Assembly: GCF_000182925.2 (NCBI RefSeq)
Contig: NC_026505.1
Span: forward strand, 4,402,001 to 4,466,000
Source: Neurospora crassa OR74A
Lineage: Eukaryota; Ascomycota; Sordariomycetes; Sordariales; Sordariaceae
Reading direction: 5' to 3'
Length of the DNA stretch: 64,000 bases
The notes under the pieces: generated by a model
What the model was told of the DNA's origin: nothing
Databases searched by the model: none
The model's input: the letters and a program-made list of their open reading frames with translations, nothing else
Part shown: positions 14,301 to 27,000 of the stretch, piece after piece
How the letters are laid out: each line of letters starts with the position of its first letter
Numbering within the stretch: the first letter of the stretch is position 1
Made by a program: the position numbers and the translations under genes

Positions 14301-14477
14301 TACTGTCGCTGTCGGTCCGCGTGCAGGCGAATCCCCGCTGTACTATTAACCAGCGCTCCGCCTGAAACGTCTAAAAAGCGATAGAAAGTCTCACTTGCTG
14401 GGCAACTTGGATCTTTCCCGATCCTCTGGAAAGTAATTCCGCCTCTGCAACACGGATTCAACACATATACCATCAAG

Positions 14478-15784
14478 ATGTGTTTCGGGGGTCGTGGAAA
14501 GGACGATGAGGCTGAGGCCTCCCGGTCGCGCGAGCTAGACAAGCAGATCCGCGCGGATGAGAAGCGCCTGTCGAAGGAGGTCAAGCTGTTGCTGCTAGGT
14601 ACGGATCTCCAGTTGTTACTAGACCCTGCACTGCGACCAAGGCGACTCTAACATTTGGCATCAATAGGAGCTGGTGAATCCGGCAAGTCTACGATTTTGA
14701 AGCAGATGAAGTTGATCTATGCACAAGGTTTCAGCAAAAATGAGAAGCTGGAATGGAGGCCTGTTATTTTCGCCAACATTCTGCAGTCGTTCCGATTGAT
14801 CTTTGATGCGATGAATGAGTTCAACATCAAGCTGGAGGATGAAGATAATGAGGCAAGTTTGATTCAGTGGACCTTGATATCTGCGGTTCTTCAACTAACT
14901 TGAGTACTTACAGAAGAACATGGTACAAATGATGGTCGATTACGAGATGAGGGGAGACGAGCCTCTACCACTAGAATATTTCGAGCCAGCGAAGAAGCTA
15001 TGGCAGGATTCAGGCGTCAGGCAAGCTATCGAGAAGGGCAATGAGTTTGCGTTACATGACAACCTTCAGTAGTATGTGTTCGCAATCCCCTCTCCATGTT
15101 TCTGCATCTCGCTAACCTATCATTCAGCTTCTGCTCGGACCTGGACAGACTATGGGACAGGAACTATGTTCCTAGCGACCAGGATTTGCTGCGCTCGAGG
15201 CTACGAACGACTGGTATCACCGAGACTGTTTTCGACCTAGGCCAACTCACATACCGTATGTTTGACGTCGGTGGCCAGCGGTCGGAGCGGAAGAAGTGGA
15301 TTCACTGCTTTGAGAACGTCAACTGCTTGCTGTTTTTAGTAGCTATCTCAGGTTACGATCAGTGCCTGGTTGAAGACAAGGATGGGGTACGTCCAAGTCC
15401 CGCATGTTGTTGAGAAGGTGGAGGCTAACCTTTGCGCAGAACCAAATGAACGAGGCCCTCATGCTCTGGGAATCGATCGCCAATTCTCACTGGTTCACAA
15501 AATCGGCCTTGATTCTGTTCCTCAACAAGATCGACCTTTTCAAGGAGAAGCTGCCCCGAAGCCCGATAACGAACCACGGTTTCACTGATTATCATGGCCC
15601 CCCGGACGATTCTAAGCAGGCCAGCAAGTACTTTATGGACAAGTTCCGCGCGCTGAACCGGAATCCGGACAAGGAGATATATGGGCATTTCACAAACGCG
15701 ACCGATACCAATCTTCTGAAGATCACCATGGGTTCCGTGCAGGACATGATCATCCAGCGAAACCTGAAACAACTTATCCTGTAG
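14478..15784 (+). CDS. gna-2: Heterotrimeric G protein alpha subunit, group II
   Basis: Five exons: 14478-14598, 14668-14852, 14914-15071, 15128-15386, 15440-15784, giving 355 aa with all phases matching. All guanine-nucleotide motifs are intact: GAGESGKS (41-48), switch [13 protein letters not shown] (catalytic Arg179), FDVGGQ (Gln205), NKID (270-273), and ATDT near the C-terminus. The N-terminus [16 protein letters not shown] and C-terminus LKQLIL match Neurospora gna-2-type subunits. There is no Gly2 for myristoylation, only Cys2 for possible palmitoylation, and no Cys four residues from the end, so it should not be pertussis-toxin sensitive. It should bind GTP at the plasma membrane and act with G-beta/gamma and GPCRs; group II subunits have modest overlapping roles with the others. 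Intron 2 has a GC donor (GAG|GCAAGT), needed to keep frame. Confidence 0.96.
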
Positions 15785-18700
15785 GGGGATATTCATATAA
15801 TGATGGGCTTGCACATCCGATTCATTTGCTTCCGCAGCATATCGCGCCCGGTGAAGTGAACCAGCAAATTGCTGGTTGTGGATGTATCAAACTTCCCTTC
15901 CTCTTCACGAGTCATTTCATCTGTACGGTCGACCTCATTGTGAATATGGTCTAAACCTACAGCGCTTCTTTGTGGCCAGATACTCCGGAGGCGAGGACCA
16001 CGCGTTGCATTTCCCTTGCATTTTTACCGACCCAGAACCCTCCGAGCACTTCCGCTTTTAGACCACATACCGGCGTTCCGTTTACCTGTATTTTACCCGC
16101 TTCTCGTTCACTACATTAGCACTTTATATCCCGGAGGTTGCGGATCTCTCACTATTCTACGACCCCCTCCATCAAACCCTGGCCCTTTGTCATTTTGGAT
16201 CCATCTTGATTTTTCCTTGTTCGACATCGCACACGCGACTCTTGCGGCTTGGGTGGTCAGCATTTCTTGGCCGTTTCTTTATCCTTTTCTTCGTTCGCCC
16301 TATTTGCCCTATAGCAGATCGTGGCTCCCGTGGGGGGTACGGCGGCATTTGTTTTTGCAAAGATCATTTTGTTTATTTTGTCACGGACCTTGTAGCGGCT
16401 GATGGCAGATGTCCTTTCTCCTTGGCTCCGCTTACGACCCAGGGAAACACGTTTTCAGATTGGACAGAGGAGGTTCGTCGTTACATTCCTAGTTGTCTTT
16501 GTTCGCCAGCTTGATTCGGATTGGATATACCCGAAGAGCTTTTCGTGTGGGTTTGTGGAGGGATGAACGGAAGGGGGATTGGATGACTGGGACTTGGAGA
16601 TGACATAACGAATCAATCACCTCTCCCTCACGTTGGTCGCGTATCCCAGCGTTCTCTACAGAGAGACGTTCATTGAGCACGAAAGAGCTATTCCCCATGA
16701 TGATGTGGAGGTCAGACAGAAACGAATTGAAAAGCGAATTACATTTGAGTTGCAGTCCCACTGAACAAGTCATAACACTGTTTCCGCCCCGAGCCCCGTT
16801 GGACGTCGAAGAAGACAGAGGCTCAAGGTACCTTTAAAAACCATCAACGCTAACAAGTGGGAAGCTGCACTATTCTTTGGCTCGGCAGCATGGCCGAGGT
16901 TTGAAGGTGCAATGTAATGTCGCATTGGCAATTTTGTTGCGAAGGTCATTTTTACTGTGTCTAGAGAATTATGATGGTCCCGGTGATAGCGAGCGAGCCG
17001 AGTGTACTGTACCCTGTAGGACTGTTCGCGTATAATGATTGATCGAGATTCATGGGGTATTTGGCCTGTCCTGTAGTTTCCTTGTCTCAGATAGACGTGA
17101 CCTATCCGGTTCACTGTGATTGCTACATGTGTACGTCGGTGTTTTGGTTGTAGACAGCGACTGCTCCCTTCCGCTAGGTACATGCGGAACCAACACGCCA
17201 ACACTTTAGTTGGGACTGATTTCACTGTTCGAACCGCCCACGTTGCCCACATTTTCCTTGGAGCAACGCAGCACAAAAAGCACGTGGCAGTTGCGGAACG
17301 TTCAGACTTCAGACGAACCCCAGTTCGCCTCATGCCAGGTTTGTGGTGTGGAGAGAGAGGATGCTGTAGTGTAGCATACAGAACACTAGTGTACAATAGT
17401 GTACAATAGTGTAAAGAAGAAGGCGAAAAGTTAAAAAGACACATGGCTGGCGTTGTGGGGATCACCCAGACTTGACATCCATCAAACTGACGAGGTACCC
17501 ACAATCACGAAGCGTTTCACTCGGCCGGAAGTGGGTCAATATCGCCATTCCCGTTCATTGCGCTGGACTGTCCGCGTATCGTTCGTCTTCATACGGGAAT
17601 TGTTGTGGTGCTCAGACCATATTCAGTTGAACCCGTCTTTGCTTTTCCTTCGCTCGTGCTCGCTAGATTCCTCTTTTCTTCTAGGAACTCCCTTCTAGGT
17701 ATGTCAAAAGCAAACAGCTTCCAGGTTAGGTATCAGGGTTCCCATGGTACCTACCTACTGACATATGCAAGTGGCACTTACCTCATCCGACCTGTCCCAC
17801 ATCCAACTACAATTTTCCCAAGGCGAGTGCGGCAGTAGTCGGTTGGTTTCATATTTCACGCTATCCCCATTCATCCCAACATATCCTGATGTCGGGAATC
17901 TTCGAATGGTTGTGGAGTTCGAACCGATCGGTTCAAGTTCGTAAGGTACTTGATTTTTGCATGCCCCCGGAGTTTCCCTTGCTTGGCCCCATCCCTGCGT
18001 CGCGTGGGAGGACGAACGCCACGGGGCCGCTGCTGCAGGGACAGGACGGATTCAGGGCACCTTCCTAACTGCACGCACCTTGAGGCTGACCTTGGCATCG
18101 ATGGGATAGCAATCGGTCCAGCATCCGTGCATGAGGACTGAGAGGTTCCTATTGGCTGTTGGTGCTGTCATTCACGAAACCTGAAGAACTGTTTGCGCGT
18201 TGCAAAAAGTTCCCAGTTGAAGGCTGCCATTGGACATCCATACATGGAAAGCTGCGTGCTAGGTACCTATCTATTTGATTGATAGAAGTGGAAGTTGAGA
18301 AGTTACCTCTACAAGTAGGTGCCTCTCGAAGTACCTGTCAAGACCGGGCATCCATTGGTGTAGCGGCACGGGAGCTGTTTGCACCGGCGGGCTACCTCTA
18401 CACCTGACACTCCCGGGCATTAAACTAGCCGAGGCCACTGCAAGCGCGGCTCCTTAGACGGCACGCTCTGAAGTGGCTGCACCATGGGGACCATCGCAAA
18501 TTGGGCCATTAGGAAATGTGGGCTCTGTCACTTACTAGGTACCTAGATCGCTTTTGCTACCTTCTCCTCCGCATAAACTCATTACAAACGACGCCCGATT
18601 ACAGTCCCCCCGCGTGGGCTCAAGCTAAACCTGCGTCAAACGCGTTCGGTTTACGGGGTCCCGACTCAGTCTCCGGCCAACGAGTTGATGACGACTGTTC

Positions 18701-19090
18701 ATCGCTCCATGCCAACACGGAGAAGGTGACAACCTCCCCGCTTCTGTTTATATCTTTGGCGGTTGGTCTCGATTCTTGCAACCTGAAACGAGGACGATCG
18801 TATCGAACATACGGAATCCACCGAGGAGTGTCTCGTCATCGAGCAGTACTGCTCAAAAAAAGACCAATCGAATTCTTGTCGGGGCCCGCTGAGTTTGTCC
18901 TGAACGCGCTGGACTCCTTCAAATATCGATTTTAAGGACTTAAGAAGTTAAAGATGGAATAGGAGTTTATTCTACCGAATCTCACCACGAAGTAAACTTT
19001 GAATCAGTTCTTCACCATTCCGAAGGAATGACAATCAAGAGTGTTCAAAGGATATGGGGAGCTAACACCACCTCGATATCAACTGTCAAT
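15785..19090. other. Intergenic region, no gene seen
   Basis: The first part must be the 3' untranslated region of the G-alpha gene and includes T/C-rich sequence around 16100-16350. Open frames such as 16770-17504 (-) and 18516-18935 (+) show no domain, conserved motif or codon pattern that I can support. A 10-bp tandem motif at 17388-17417 is listed separately. CTAGGTACCTA-type short palindromes occur near 18258 and 18535. Confidence 0.5.
17388..17417. repeat. Tandem TAGTGTACAA decamer, three copies
   Basis: Three head-to-tail copies of a decamer (17388-17397, 17398-17407, 17408-17417), the last ending AAA. The same TAGTGTA core occurs singly or as a palindrome at many other intergenic positions in the gene region, including 17368 just upstream. 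Confidence 0.9.
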
Positions 19091-20618
19091 ATGGCAAGTG
19101 AGAAAATCAAAAGGTGAATGCCGCCGCTTCTACCGGCGAGCATGTTTCTGGCAATTCCTTCTCTAGCGGTTCACCTCCGCTCGATGCCAAATCAGGAGGC
19201 GTCTCGTGGATCACACAGCATTTCCCTTTTCTTAGGACGAAGCGTAGGATTGCCATGATTGTGGCCGTCATCCTCGTTATTATCGGTGCAGGTTTAGCAG
19301 GACTGGCGTCTCTACCAAAGAAAGGGAACAAGGGCACAGCCGAGGCGGGAGGTGGGGCAGGTAACTCAGGATATTCGATCACCAGTGACGAACATCTCTA
19401 TGGCTTGTCACCACCGGTCTATCCTTCACATACGTGTGCAGGCTTCATTTCGAAACCGGTCATATGCACGGGTTCACCGTTGAAGACAGAAGGCTGATTT
19501 GCCACTAGCAAACATTACCGGCACTGGAGCTTGGGCATCCTCGTGCAAGAAGGCCAAGGAACAAGTTAGTCGAATGACACTTGACGAGAAGGTACCGGCT
19601 CCCATATGTTGAGATGGCAGTTTTATTGAGCTTGTTTCGGATTACATCTCTGACATATTCAACACCACACAGGTCCATCTGACGACCGGCCTCCAATCTA
19701 ACACGAGTTGCTCTGGCTTCATCCGGCCTATATCCCGTATAGTTTCCCCGAAATGTGCCTGAGCGATGCCGGAAACGGCCTAAGAAATACCGATTTTGTC
19801 AGCAGCTGGTCGAGCGGTTTCTATGCTGGTGCGAGCTGGAACAAGTCGCTCGCATACCAGCGAGGGACCGGCATGGGCAGCGAGTTCAACAAGAAAGGAG
19901 TGAATGTGCTCCTTGGGCCGGTTGCTGGGCCTATGGGCTGCGTGGTACTAAGTGGCCGCAACTGGGAATGTTTGTCGTTTACTGTCAGTAACCCACAGGA
20001 AGGGCTGAGTGTTGATAATTGTGGACTAGGCTTCTCTTCCGATCCATATCTGGCAGGGGCTCTTGTGTACAAAACCGTTGAGGCGACTCAAAATGTTGGT
20101 GTCATCACCAGCGTCAAGGCAAGTTAACGTCCCCATGCTTAAAAAGCTAACAGGCCGCTAATATCAGACTAGCATTATATCGCTAACTTACAAGAATCAT
20201 ACCGAATGCCTGCCAACGGCATGGAGTCGGTATCATCGAACATCGACGACACAAAAATGCATGAGTCCTATCTCTGGTCTTTCTAGGATTCTCTCCGCGC
20301 CGGTACAGGTGACATCATGTGTTCATATAACCGGCTGAACAACTCATATAGCTGCGCAAACAGCAAGTCCCTCAACGGTCTGCTCAAGACGGAACTACGT
20401 GAGGTTTTGAGGGTTTTGTGGTCTCTCACTGGAGTGCCCAGCACGCCGGTGTTGCCACGGCTTTGGCGGGACTAGACATGGTCATGCCGGAAGGGGATGA
20501 GTTCTGGGGGTCTAGGCTTGTGGATGCGGTGAAGAACGGTTCTGTTCCAGAATCCAGATTAGACGACATGGCAACTAGGATCATGGCATCTTGGTATAAG
20601 ATGGGCCAGGACATTTGA
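19091..20618 (+). pseudogene. Broken, truncated membrane-anchored GH3 beta-glucosidase
   Basis: Pieces of a glycoside hydrolase family 3 protein are recognisable in order: a short cytosolic tail, a signal-anchor helix (after TKRR, IAMIVAVILVIIGAGLAGL), [83 protein letters not shown], and [18 protein letters not shown]. The gene is dead. The frame after the ATG at 19091 stops at once; a base is missing near 19738-19745; TAG interrupts at 20284; five extra bases sit at 20398-20402. The nucleophile motif SDW reads SHW (His codon 20427-20429). The frame ends at 20618 after [10 protein letters not shown], so the C-terminal GH3 domain is absent. A 59-bp in-frame segment after GRNWE looks like a retained intron. 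Active homologues cleave terminal beta-glucosyl residues. Confidence 0.85.
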
Positions 20619-21643
20619 AAGAAAGCGAATGTGATGTGCTTGCTTTGCCTCTATATGTTTGAAATGCAATATGAATAGTACATGCCATATCTGCTGTTAC
20701 CTTTATGCGTATCATCTTGTGAGACACTCCGTCATTTGACCGGGGAAACTAGGGAAATACCAGTTCAGTCATGGGGTACTCACTTCTCAGAAAGCTTGGA
20801 AATCTCGGTTCAGGTTGAAGGGATAAGGGTATGATAAGAGATAGGATCTAGGGAGGCCACACTGCTAGATAGAGGGTTGCAAAGGGCCGCCTATATATGA
20901 GGCTACCGATATGCTACTTCATACCTCTAGTATAACATCGGACTGGGGCGCGAACCACAGGATTTGTAGGTAATTGCGTGTAGACTTCGGGGAATTGTAA
21001 ATCTGGATGACCGAGAGAGAGCGAGATAAAGATGGAAAACTACAAAATTACCAAAAAAAAACATACAACACCTGGGATTCGCTGGTCGTCACCGACCCAA
21101 CTACTAGTCAGGCGATTGGTAGCTTATCTATGGGAGAGCGGACGGGATCCCGAGTTTTCTACCATCTGTGGTCGTATGTGTTGGATTACACTTGTTGACA
21201 ACGTTATATTGCAATAAACAATCATCACTTGTCCGCTTGGTTCATCATCAATACCTCTAGTGATCATGAGTACACAGCAACATCATGAAACAGGAACATG
21301 AACAACTTAAGCTGCAGGATGATTGAATCCCCCGAGATATCATTCATCGACTATGTTAACCGGCTATTTAGGGGGTATCATTTGGGTATGTAATTCCTGG
21401 CCAGTCGCACACTGAATATCAAGTTTACCACACATTCCCCGTTCCCCACCCTCCACCATCCATAAACTCCAGCGTTTGGTTACGAACCAAGAAAGAAATG
21501 AAGTTAAAAGATGCAGACAGACATAACGCTAGAAATTATACTAAACATTAGAAAAAAGTTGGTTTGTACAAATGTTTGTATGTGAGAGTGCATCACCACA
21601 AGACGAGGAGGTACATGGCGATGAAGCTACAAGAGCCACAGTG
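20619..21643. other. Intergenic region, no gene seen
   Basis: This 1.0 kb lies between the GH3 pseudogene and the stop codon of the next minus-strand gene, whose 3' untranslated region it must include. I looked for a detached GH3 C-terminal domain here and did not find one. Small frames near 21007-21217 lack any recognisable feature. Confidence 0.5.
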
Positions 21644-24060
21644 CTACTTCGGTGGCGGCCGGAAGACAGCATTAGTGAGGAAGATCTCCTCGCTATTAAC
21701 AACGCGTGCTGTGGTAGCCGACTGACATGTTGTGTTGTTGCTGTTGGCGCCGTCTTTGCAGCTCTGTATGGGCATCTCCGCAGTCTCGACGGCGAGTGAA
21801 GGCTTACCACGAAGCCCGTTGAGCATATCGATGCTCATAGTGCGGTGTATGTGTTTCCGCCGGCTGTCTGAGGGGGGCGGAGCGGGGGGGAGCGTCTCAT
21901 TTGTGACTGCCGGCTCTTCCTCCTTTACTGGATATTCCTTTGCAACCGGAGAATATACCTCGACCTTGACTGTATGCCGCTTTTCCCTATCAGCATGGAA
22001 ACCGTCGCCACCCATATGGGTGAGCGCATTTTCCACGTCAGCCAAGAGGGCAGAGACATCGCTGCCCGCAAAGACCATGATGGTTTCAGCACGCCGAGAG
22101 CTGGCGCCTTGCTCTTCGCTCGCAACATCTTCCTCTTCATAGAATGGCTGTTCCATAATGGTCGAAGGAACATGAGCAGCCACTCTCGGCGGCGAAGATG
22201 GTGTAAATGCGGACATGATGTGAGAGGAAAAGGACATCTTCGCTGGACTGCGAGGAGGCGTGGAGATATTACCGGCGCCATTCGTAGCAGAGCCTAAGGA
22301 GCGGATCCCCATGGCGCACTGCAGAGTCTCGCTTACGCCAGCCACAGATCCGGGGGTCATGGAGAGTGTGGTGGCCGCGGCGACATGCTCAAGAAGTTTC
22401 TGCCGAACTCGAGTTCGGCGATTCTCGGCTTGATCGAGCTTGGTTATCCAGTCGTCTATTGAAGCGTCGAGCTCTGCAAGAGCCTCTTCTTGCTTCAGCA
22501 TGGACTCGTGGCTGAACTTGGCTGTGCGAGGAGATCGAAGGTACTGGCAGATCCGAGCATGTAGATTACGTCGACCAGCACGGAGGGATGTGTAGGTGCG
22601 TCTAAGATATTCAGTCCGTTCGTCTAGCTGCCGTAGCTCCTAACATGCTGTTAGTTACAAACCAAAGTAAGCGATCGAGGGTAAGCTCACCTTCGAGAGG
22701 TTATCGACGTCTTCCTTCCGCAATACCTCGAACCTAGCAGCTTGTTGAAGAGCCTGCTTCTGTAGAGCAGCAGTTTCGTTAGGCTTGAGCATTTTGACCG
22801 CATCGCTGGCCTTCCACCCCTTTGGCAATTGTTCAAATGCGCGCCGTTCTGCGCTCTTACTCCTTTTGGAGCATGACCTGTTCAAGACGGTAGCCCCGCA
22901 TGTCTCACTCCTTTTCCGTGGTCGGCCCCGTTCCATAATGCTTCCCGTTTCCGACTGACTCCTCTTGTGCCCGATGTTCGAGACACTCTGAGGGCTATCA
23001 GCGATGCCTGGCCCGAGGGCCAATGGAAACCCACGTGTGCATTCAATGGAGCTTTTTGGCACATTGTTGTCAACCTTATCCCATGGCATCGGCGAAGATC
23101 TGACGTCGGTGGATGCTGATATAGGCGTTGGCAGTGTGGAAGCAGTTCCGGCACTTGTTGCTGCAGATCTCGGGGCGCTTGAAGTAGCTGAAAGAGGCGT
23201 GAATGGCGTCCGCGCTTTAGGAGAACCCTCGAATTTTGCCGCCCGAATCGTAGGGTCTACCGGCGCGGTACCTGCTCGGAGACGGCTGCTCGACATCTTC
23301 TGGTGGAGTCTTTGGGTGGCAGAGCTAAGCGTCGGAATCACAAGAGGAGTGAGATTCCTGGGCGACCAAGGCTGTCTAGCCTCGTTCTGAACTCGTTGGC
23401 TTCGATTAATACATTGGCGGGCGGCATCAGGCTGCGATCGCTCAATGGGCACTCGATCCTTGAGTAGCCCCTTACCCTGATTAGGTCTTGATGGAAGGCC
23501 TGGAGCACTGATTGAACGTTCATGGAGAGCCGGACGGCCGGGAATGGTGGCTGGAACCACTTGTCAGCATAAATGGGACAAAAGTCCATCTAGGGTGAAC
23601 ATACGGGAATCCATGGCTGCCTCTTGGACGGTCGTCATTGGGCCAAGTTCAGGCACGCTCACTTTCCGTCTGCTAGTAAGGTTCTGCTCCTTCACTTGTA
23701 TCCTCCAACCAAATCCAGCATTCGACCTTTCACCGATGTCGCTGTTTGGTCCCATGTTCAGGACAGGTAGTTGCTCTGGGTCAACTGACTTCCCAGAGAC
23801 TGTCGACTGCGTGTCCTTGGAGCACTGCTGATATCTTTTTTCTGGGTGAAACATCCTCCAAGTAAACGGTTTATCCCCTGACGGCGAAGCTCGACCTAAC
23901 TGTAGTTTGGATAAATGTGTAAGTGAGCATTGGCCGGCTTTTCGCTTGATCTTGTGGGCCCGGAGTGACGTACCGATTCATTGGATGGTTGTGGAGTGAC
24001 TTCCTTTGCTATGTAGTTGTTGAGGTAAAGGCTGAAATCCTCGGAGTCGGAGTCCAGCAT
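21644..24060 (-). CDS. Probable Uds1-type (up-regulated during septation) coiled-coil protein, 745 aa
   Basis: Four exons (24060-23974, 23899-23605, 23550-22691, 22639-21644) with introns of 74, 54 and 51 bp; all have GT-AG ends and matching phases, so the model is strong. I used the ATG at 24060 (MLDSDSEDFSLYLNNYI); an in-frame ATG at 24081 is possible. Residues 30-330 are Ser/Pro/Arg-rich and likely disordered. An AT-hook core RGRPRKR lies at 335-341. The conserved core starts at LPKGWKASDAVKML (369) and runs through a charged helical segment (FEVLRKEDVDNLSKELRQLDERTEYLRRTYTSLRAGRR and SMLKQEEALAELDASIDDWITKLDQAENRRTRVRQKLLEH), probably coiled coil. The C-terminus is low-complexity. The helical core resembles the fungal Uds1 family; that assignment is from memory and moderate. 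Uds1 itself is named for induction at septation in fission yeast; function here is unknown. Confidence 0.75.
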
Positions 24061-27000
24061 ACAGCTAACAATATGAGCCATGAGTCGGACGGGTCGTTCG
24101 AGCCGTGTTAGAGATAAATGACCAAACTCGTGAGACCAACCAGATGTACAGAAAGCTGGATGAGGCCAAGGAACAAACAACGCTCTTCTCAGCAATGACG
24201 GGCTAGGGGTACAATGGATGGTATATAAGTCATGCACGTAGACTGGGAATTAGGACAGACCTTGCCCTAAGTCGAGACCGTGGTTGGCTACCAGACAGGG
24301 TTGAAGGGGCTAGCACGGGACCCATGTATGTATATCGACTAGGAGAGGGGAGTATATCATAGAGCAGCAACCCTCGAGACTGAGAGATGCTTTAGATTTC
24401 TCATCGTAACCACCCCCCCACATGAATGTTAGGTAGGATGCCTACATAGTTCCCTCGCAAGCTACACTACAAGTCCCCGGGCTTGCAGCATGGGAGCAGA
24501 TCCATCATCCAGGCACGAGCCTTCAAATTGTGGGTTCCCAGTACTGAGTAGACCAGTACTCAGTGGAGAGAAACAAGTGCTGTCGAAACGTGCGACACGA
24601 AGACGGCAGCCGAGACTCGGGCCCTCAAGGTATCATGATGAGACCGAGAGTTCCGTCGTCTAATCTCAGCGCAGGTGAAGCATGCAGGTGGATACGCGAT
24701 GCTGCGGTAGTGACTTTGAGTGCAGCAGAGTATGCAGGTAAGGCCGGGGTAGAAGGACTGGAAGGAGAACAAGAGAGCAGAAGGCTATTCTGACAGGAAA
24801 AGAAACAAAAGATTCGGGGGATGACGGACTGAAGCCGCCGCTTGGACCTTCCATGAGTCCGCCATTGGCCTCTAGCCCTGTTCATCTCCAGCATGTACTC
24901 TCTGGAGACACTCCGCTCCGAATGGTATGCAAATATGACCAGGGGTTTTCTGTTAAAAAGCATGGGGTAGCCATCCGTCACCGTGGCACTGGCAAGGGGG
25001 GCGGACACTGAGAGCATCGATGCTTGATAATATTCGGCCTCGCTATGACGGCGATATCGAGCCGGTTATTGCGACCGTGAGGAGCAAAGGTATAACTCAC
25101 CTCCCGCAACCCAAATTAGTTGTTGGTAGTGTATCAGCGGTTAGTATGAGGCGTTAGGGTTAGTTCTACCACAGGGGTGTAGGCAGCCGGCGAGAGCTCT
25201 CCGCATATGTGTGTGAAATTTTCGCTCGAAAAGAAGTGTTTTCAAGCTTTCGTTGCCGCGGTTCAAACGATGACTGGTGATGATGGTTGTCGCGACTTTG
25301 GCTACGCAGACTAATAATAGTAGTGTACACTACACTAGTACATAGTACCAAGCCTCAAGCTTGAGTCTGGGTGTCTCTATGTATTCAGTGTTGACGACCT
25401 TGTACACATGGCCCCACACAGCCGCAGGAACCGATTACAAAGTCGCAATAACCGGTTCGGGTGATATCACTCCCAACCGAAGGCCCCTGTCGTCCAGCCA
25501 ATTGACCGCGGAGATGGCTGAATGAAGGAGGTCTGTTGACAATACGTACCTCTAGGTTGACCTCGGTTTCCACAAAGCATGGTGTTAATACTCCCAACCA
25601 TAGGCCGGGCCTTTCACGGCATCGTACACTAGATGAACGAGTCCTCCATCCCGACCCCAAGACAACTGACGGGAAGGGCAAATGATGAAAGAAGCGAAAA
25701 GCGGGGAGCCGTCCCGTCTGCAATTGCAGACATTGTCGACGCCGACTTTTAGGGAGCCCGGTGCGCCGTCCCCAGTCGGGCGAGCCCTGGTTTGATGCTG
25801 ACATGGTGGATATCACGGGCGCCATGACAATTTTGACAGACAGCAGCCCAGAAGTGGCTGGGACAGACCCTTGGAGCTGACCTAATGGCGAAACATCAGA
25901 CGAGACCAAAGCATGAACACCTCGTGGCAAGCTCGTGGCATGAAGCTCCCGACAAAGCGCGGTTTGAGTTTATGCGAAATCAAGGCATGATCGAAGTGGC
26001 AACGAAATCGAAGCCGTTGAGGACGATATTACCATGAGACGGTCAAAGGGGAAGTTCGAGATAGCGACAATTCGCTCCAACCTCGTGACCGTCTCCAGGC
26101 TGATGGTGGGGAGGGGAAGGGGCGCAGCTACGAATTTTGAAAGAAGAAGAAGATGAAGAAAACAGAAGGAAGCGTGAGAAACAGCGGAACAGAAATTTGC
26201 CATGGTGAAACAAACAAACTGAAACCTCCTCAGCCGTTCAGCTCCAGCCCACACAAGGCCTCGCCGGAAGTGGATACGGTCGCGAGAGCTCCCTAGGTCC
26301 ATCCGTCCAATATGTAAGGTACCATGGTACGTAAGAGTACATACCTGTGTAGAAGGACCAAAACCCTAACCCTAAGCACCCTATGCACCATGTCGGTTGC
26401 TCTCCGACCTAGAATAAATGTTTTGGAGTTACAGGGGCTTTCGCTCATTTGCTTCAAGCTCAACAACATGCGGAATCTATAAACGACAGCCACCATGATC
26501 CATCCCTCAACAGTCCAGCACTAGTTTTGCAGGTCATCCTCATTTGCCTCCATGCTCCATTGTTTACACTAGATCAAGATGCTGTCAGCCAAATTGCTAG
26601 CGTGCACGGGCACCGACGCTTTGGCCCTCCGAGCCTTAAGTATGAAGATCATTTAGTGCAAATACAGTATGCATCTCATCACCAAGGGCCATGTGACAAA
26701 GGAAGGTAAGGTCGAGATGTAGCCCCTCTGGGTACTTCACGTCGACCTCCTTCCAGATCTTGCACTTTGGGTTTCAATCAATATACCCCAGATCCAACCT
26801 GAGACGCCGGCGTGAACCAGCATCATGTCGAATGAATCTAGGGGGGTCCAAATCTGCCACTACCCCGACGTCTCTGTCAAAGCACATAGTACATATCTGA
26901 CACATCACTGCGCAGTCTCTTTCAGTTTTCTCTCTTTCGGAGGAGACTCTTTTGACAAGGGAACACTTGCTCCAAAACCTCAACGGCTCCGCCCCACCCC

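Larger units (their letters stand above)
7635..14477. other. Gene-poor 6.8 kb intergenic region
   Basis: No reading frame here has recognisable domains or consistent splicing. It contains the spermidine synthase promoter (left), a TIR element at 8038-8381, a 20-bp direct repeat at 9451-9490, a C15 run at 11333-11347, and the probable long promoter and 5' leader of the G-alpha gene. Pyrimidine-rich tracts around 13840-13910 may mark its transcription start zone. Short CCTAGGTAGG-like and TAGTGTAC-like motifs recur (8427, 11534, 11735, 11792, 13188, 13388, 13430, 13666). A noncoding RNA cannot be excluded. Confidence 0.5.

Noticed and set aside
25385-25930. 181-codon minus-strand frame in the 24-29.5 kb gap
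   Set aside because: No domain, no plausible neighbours or splice extension, and the amino-acid composition looks like translated noncoding DNA.
26364-26375. CCCTAACCCTAA, two telomere-type repeats
   Set aside because: Only two units in the middle of a contig; too short to indicate a telomere or fusion point.
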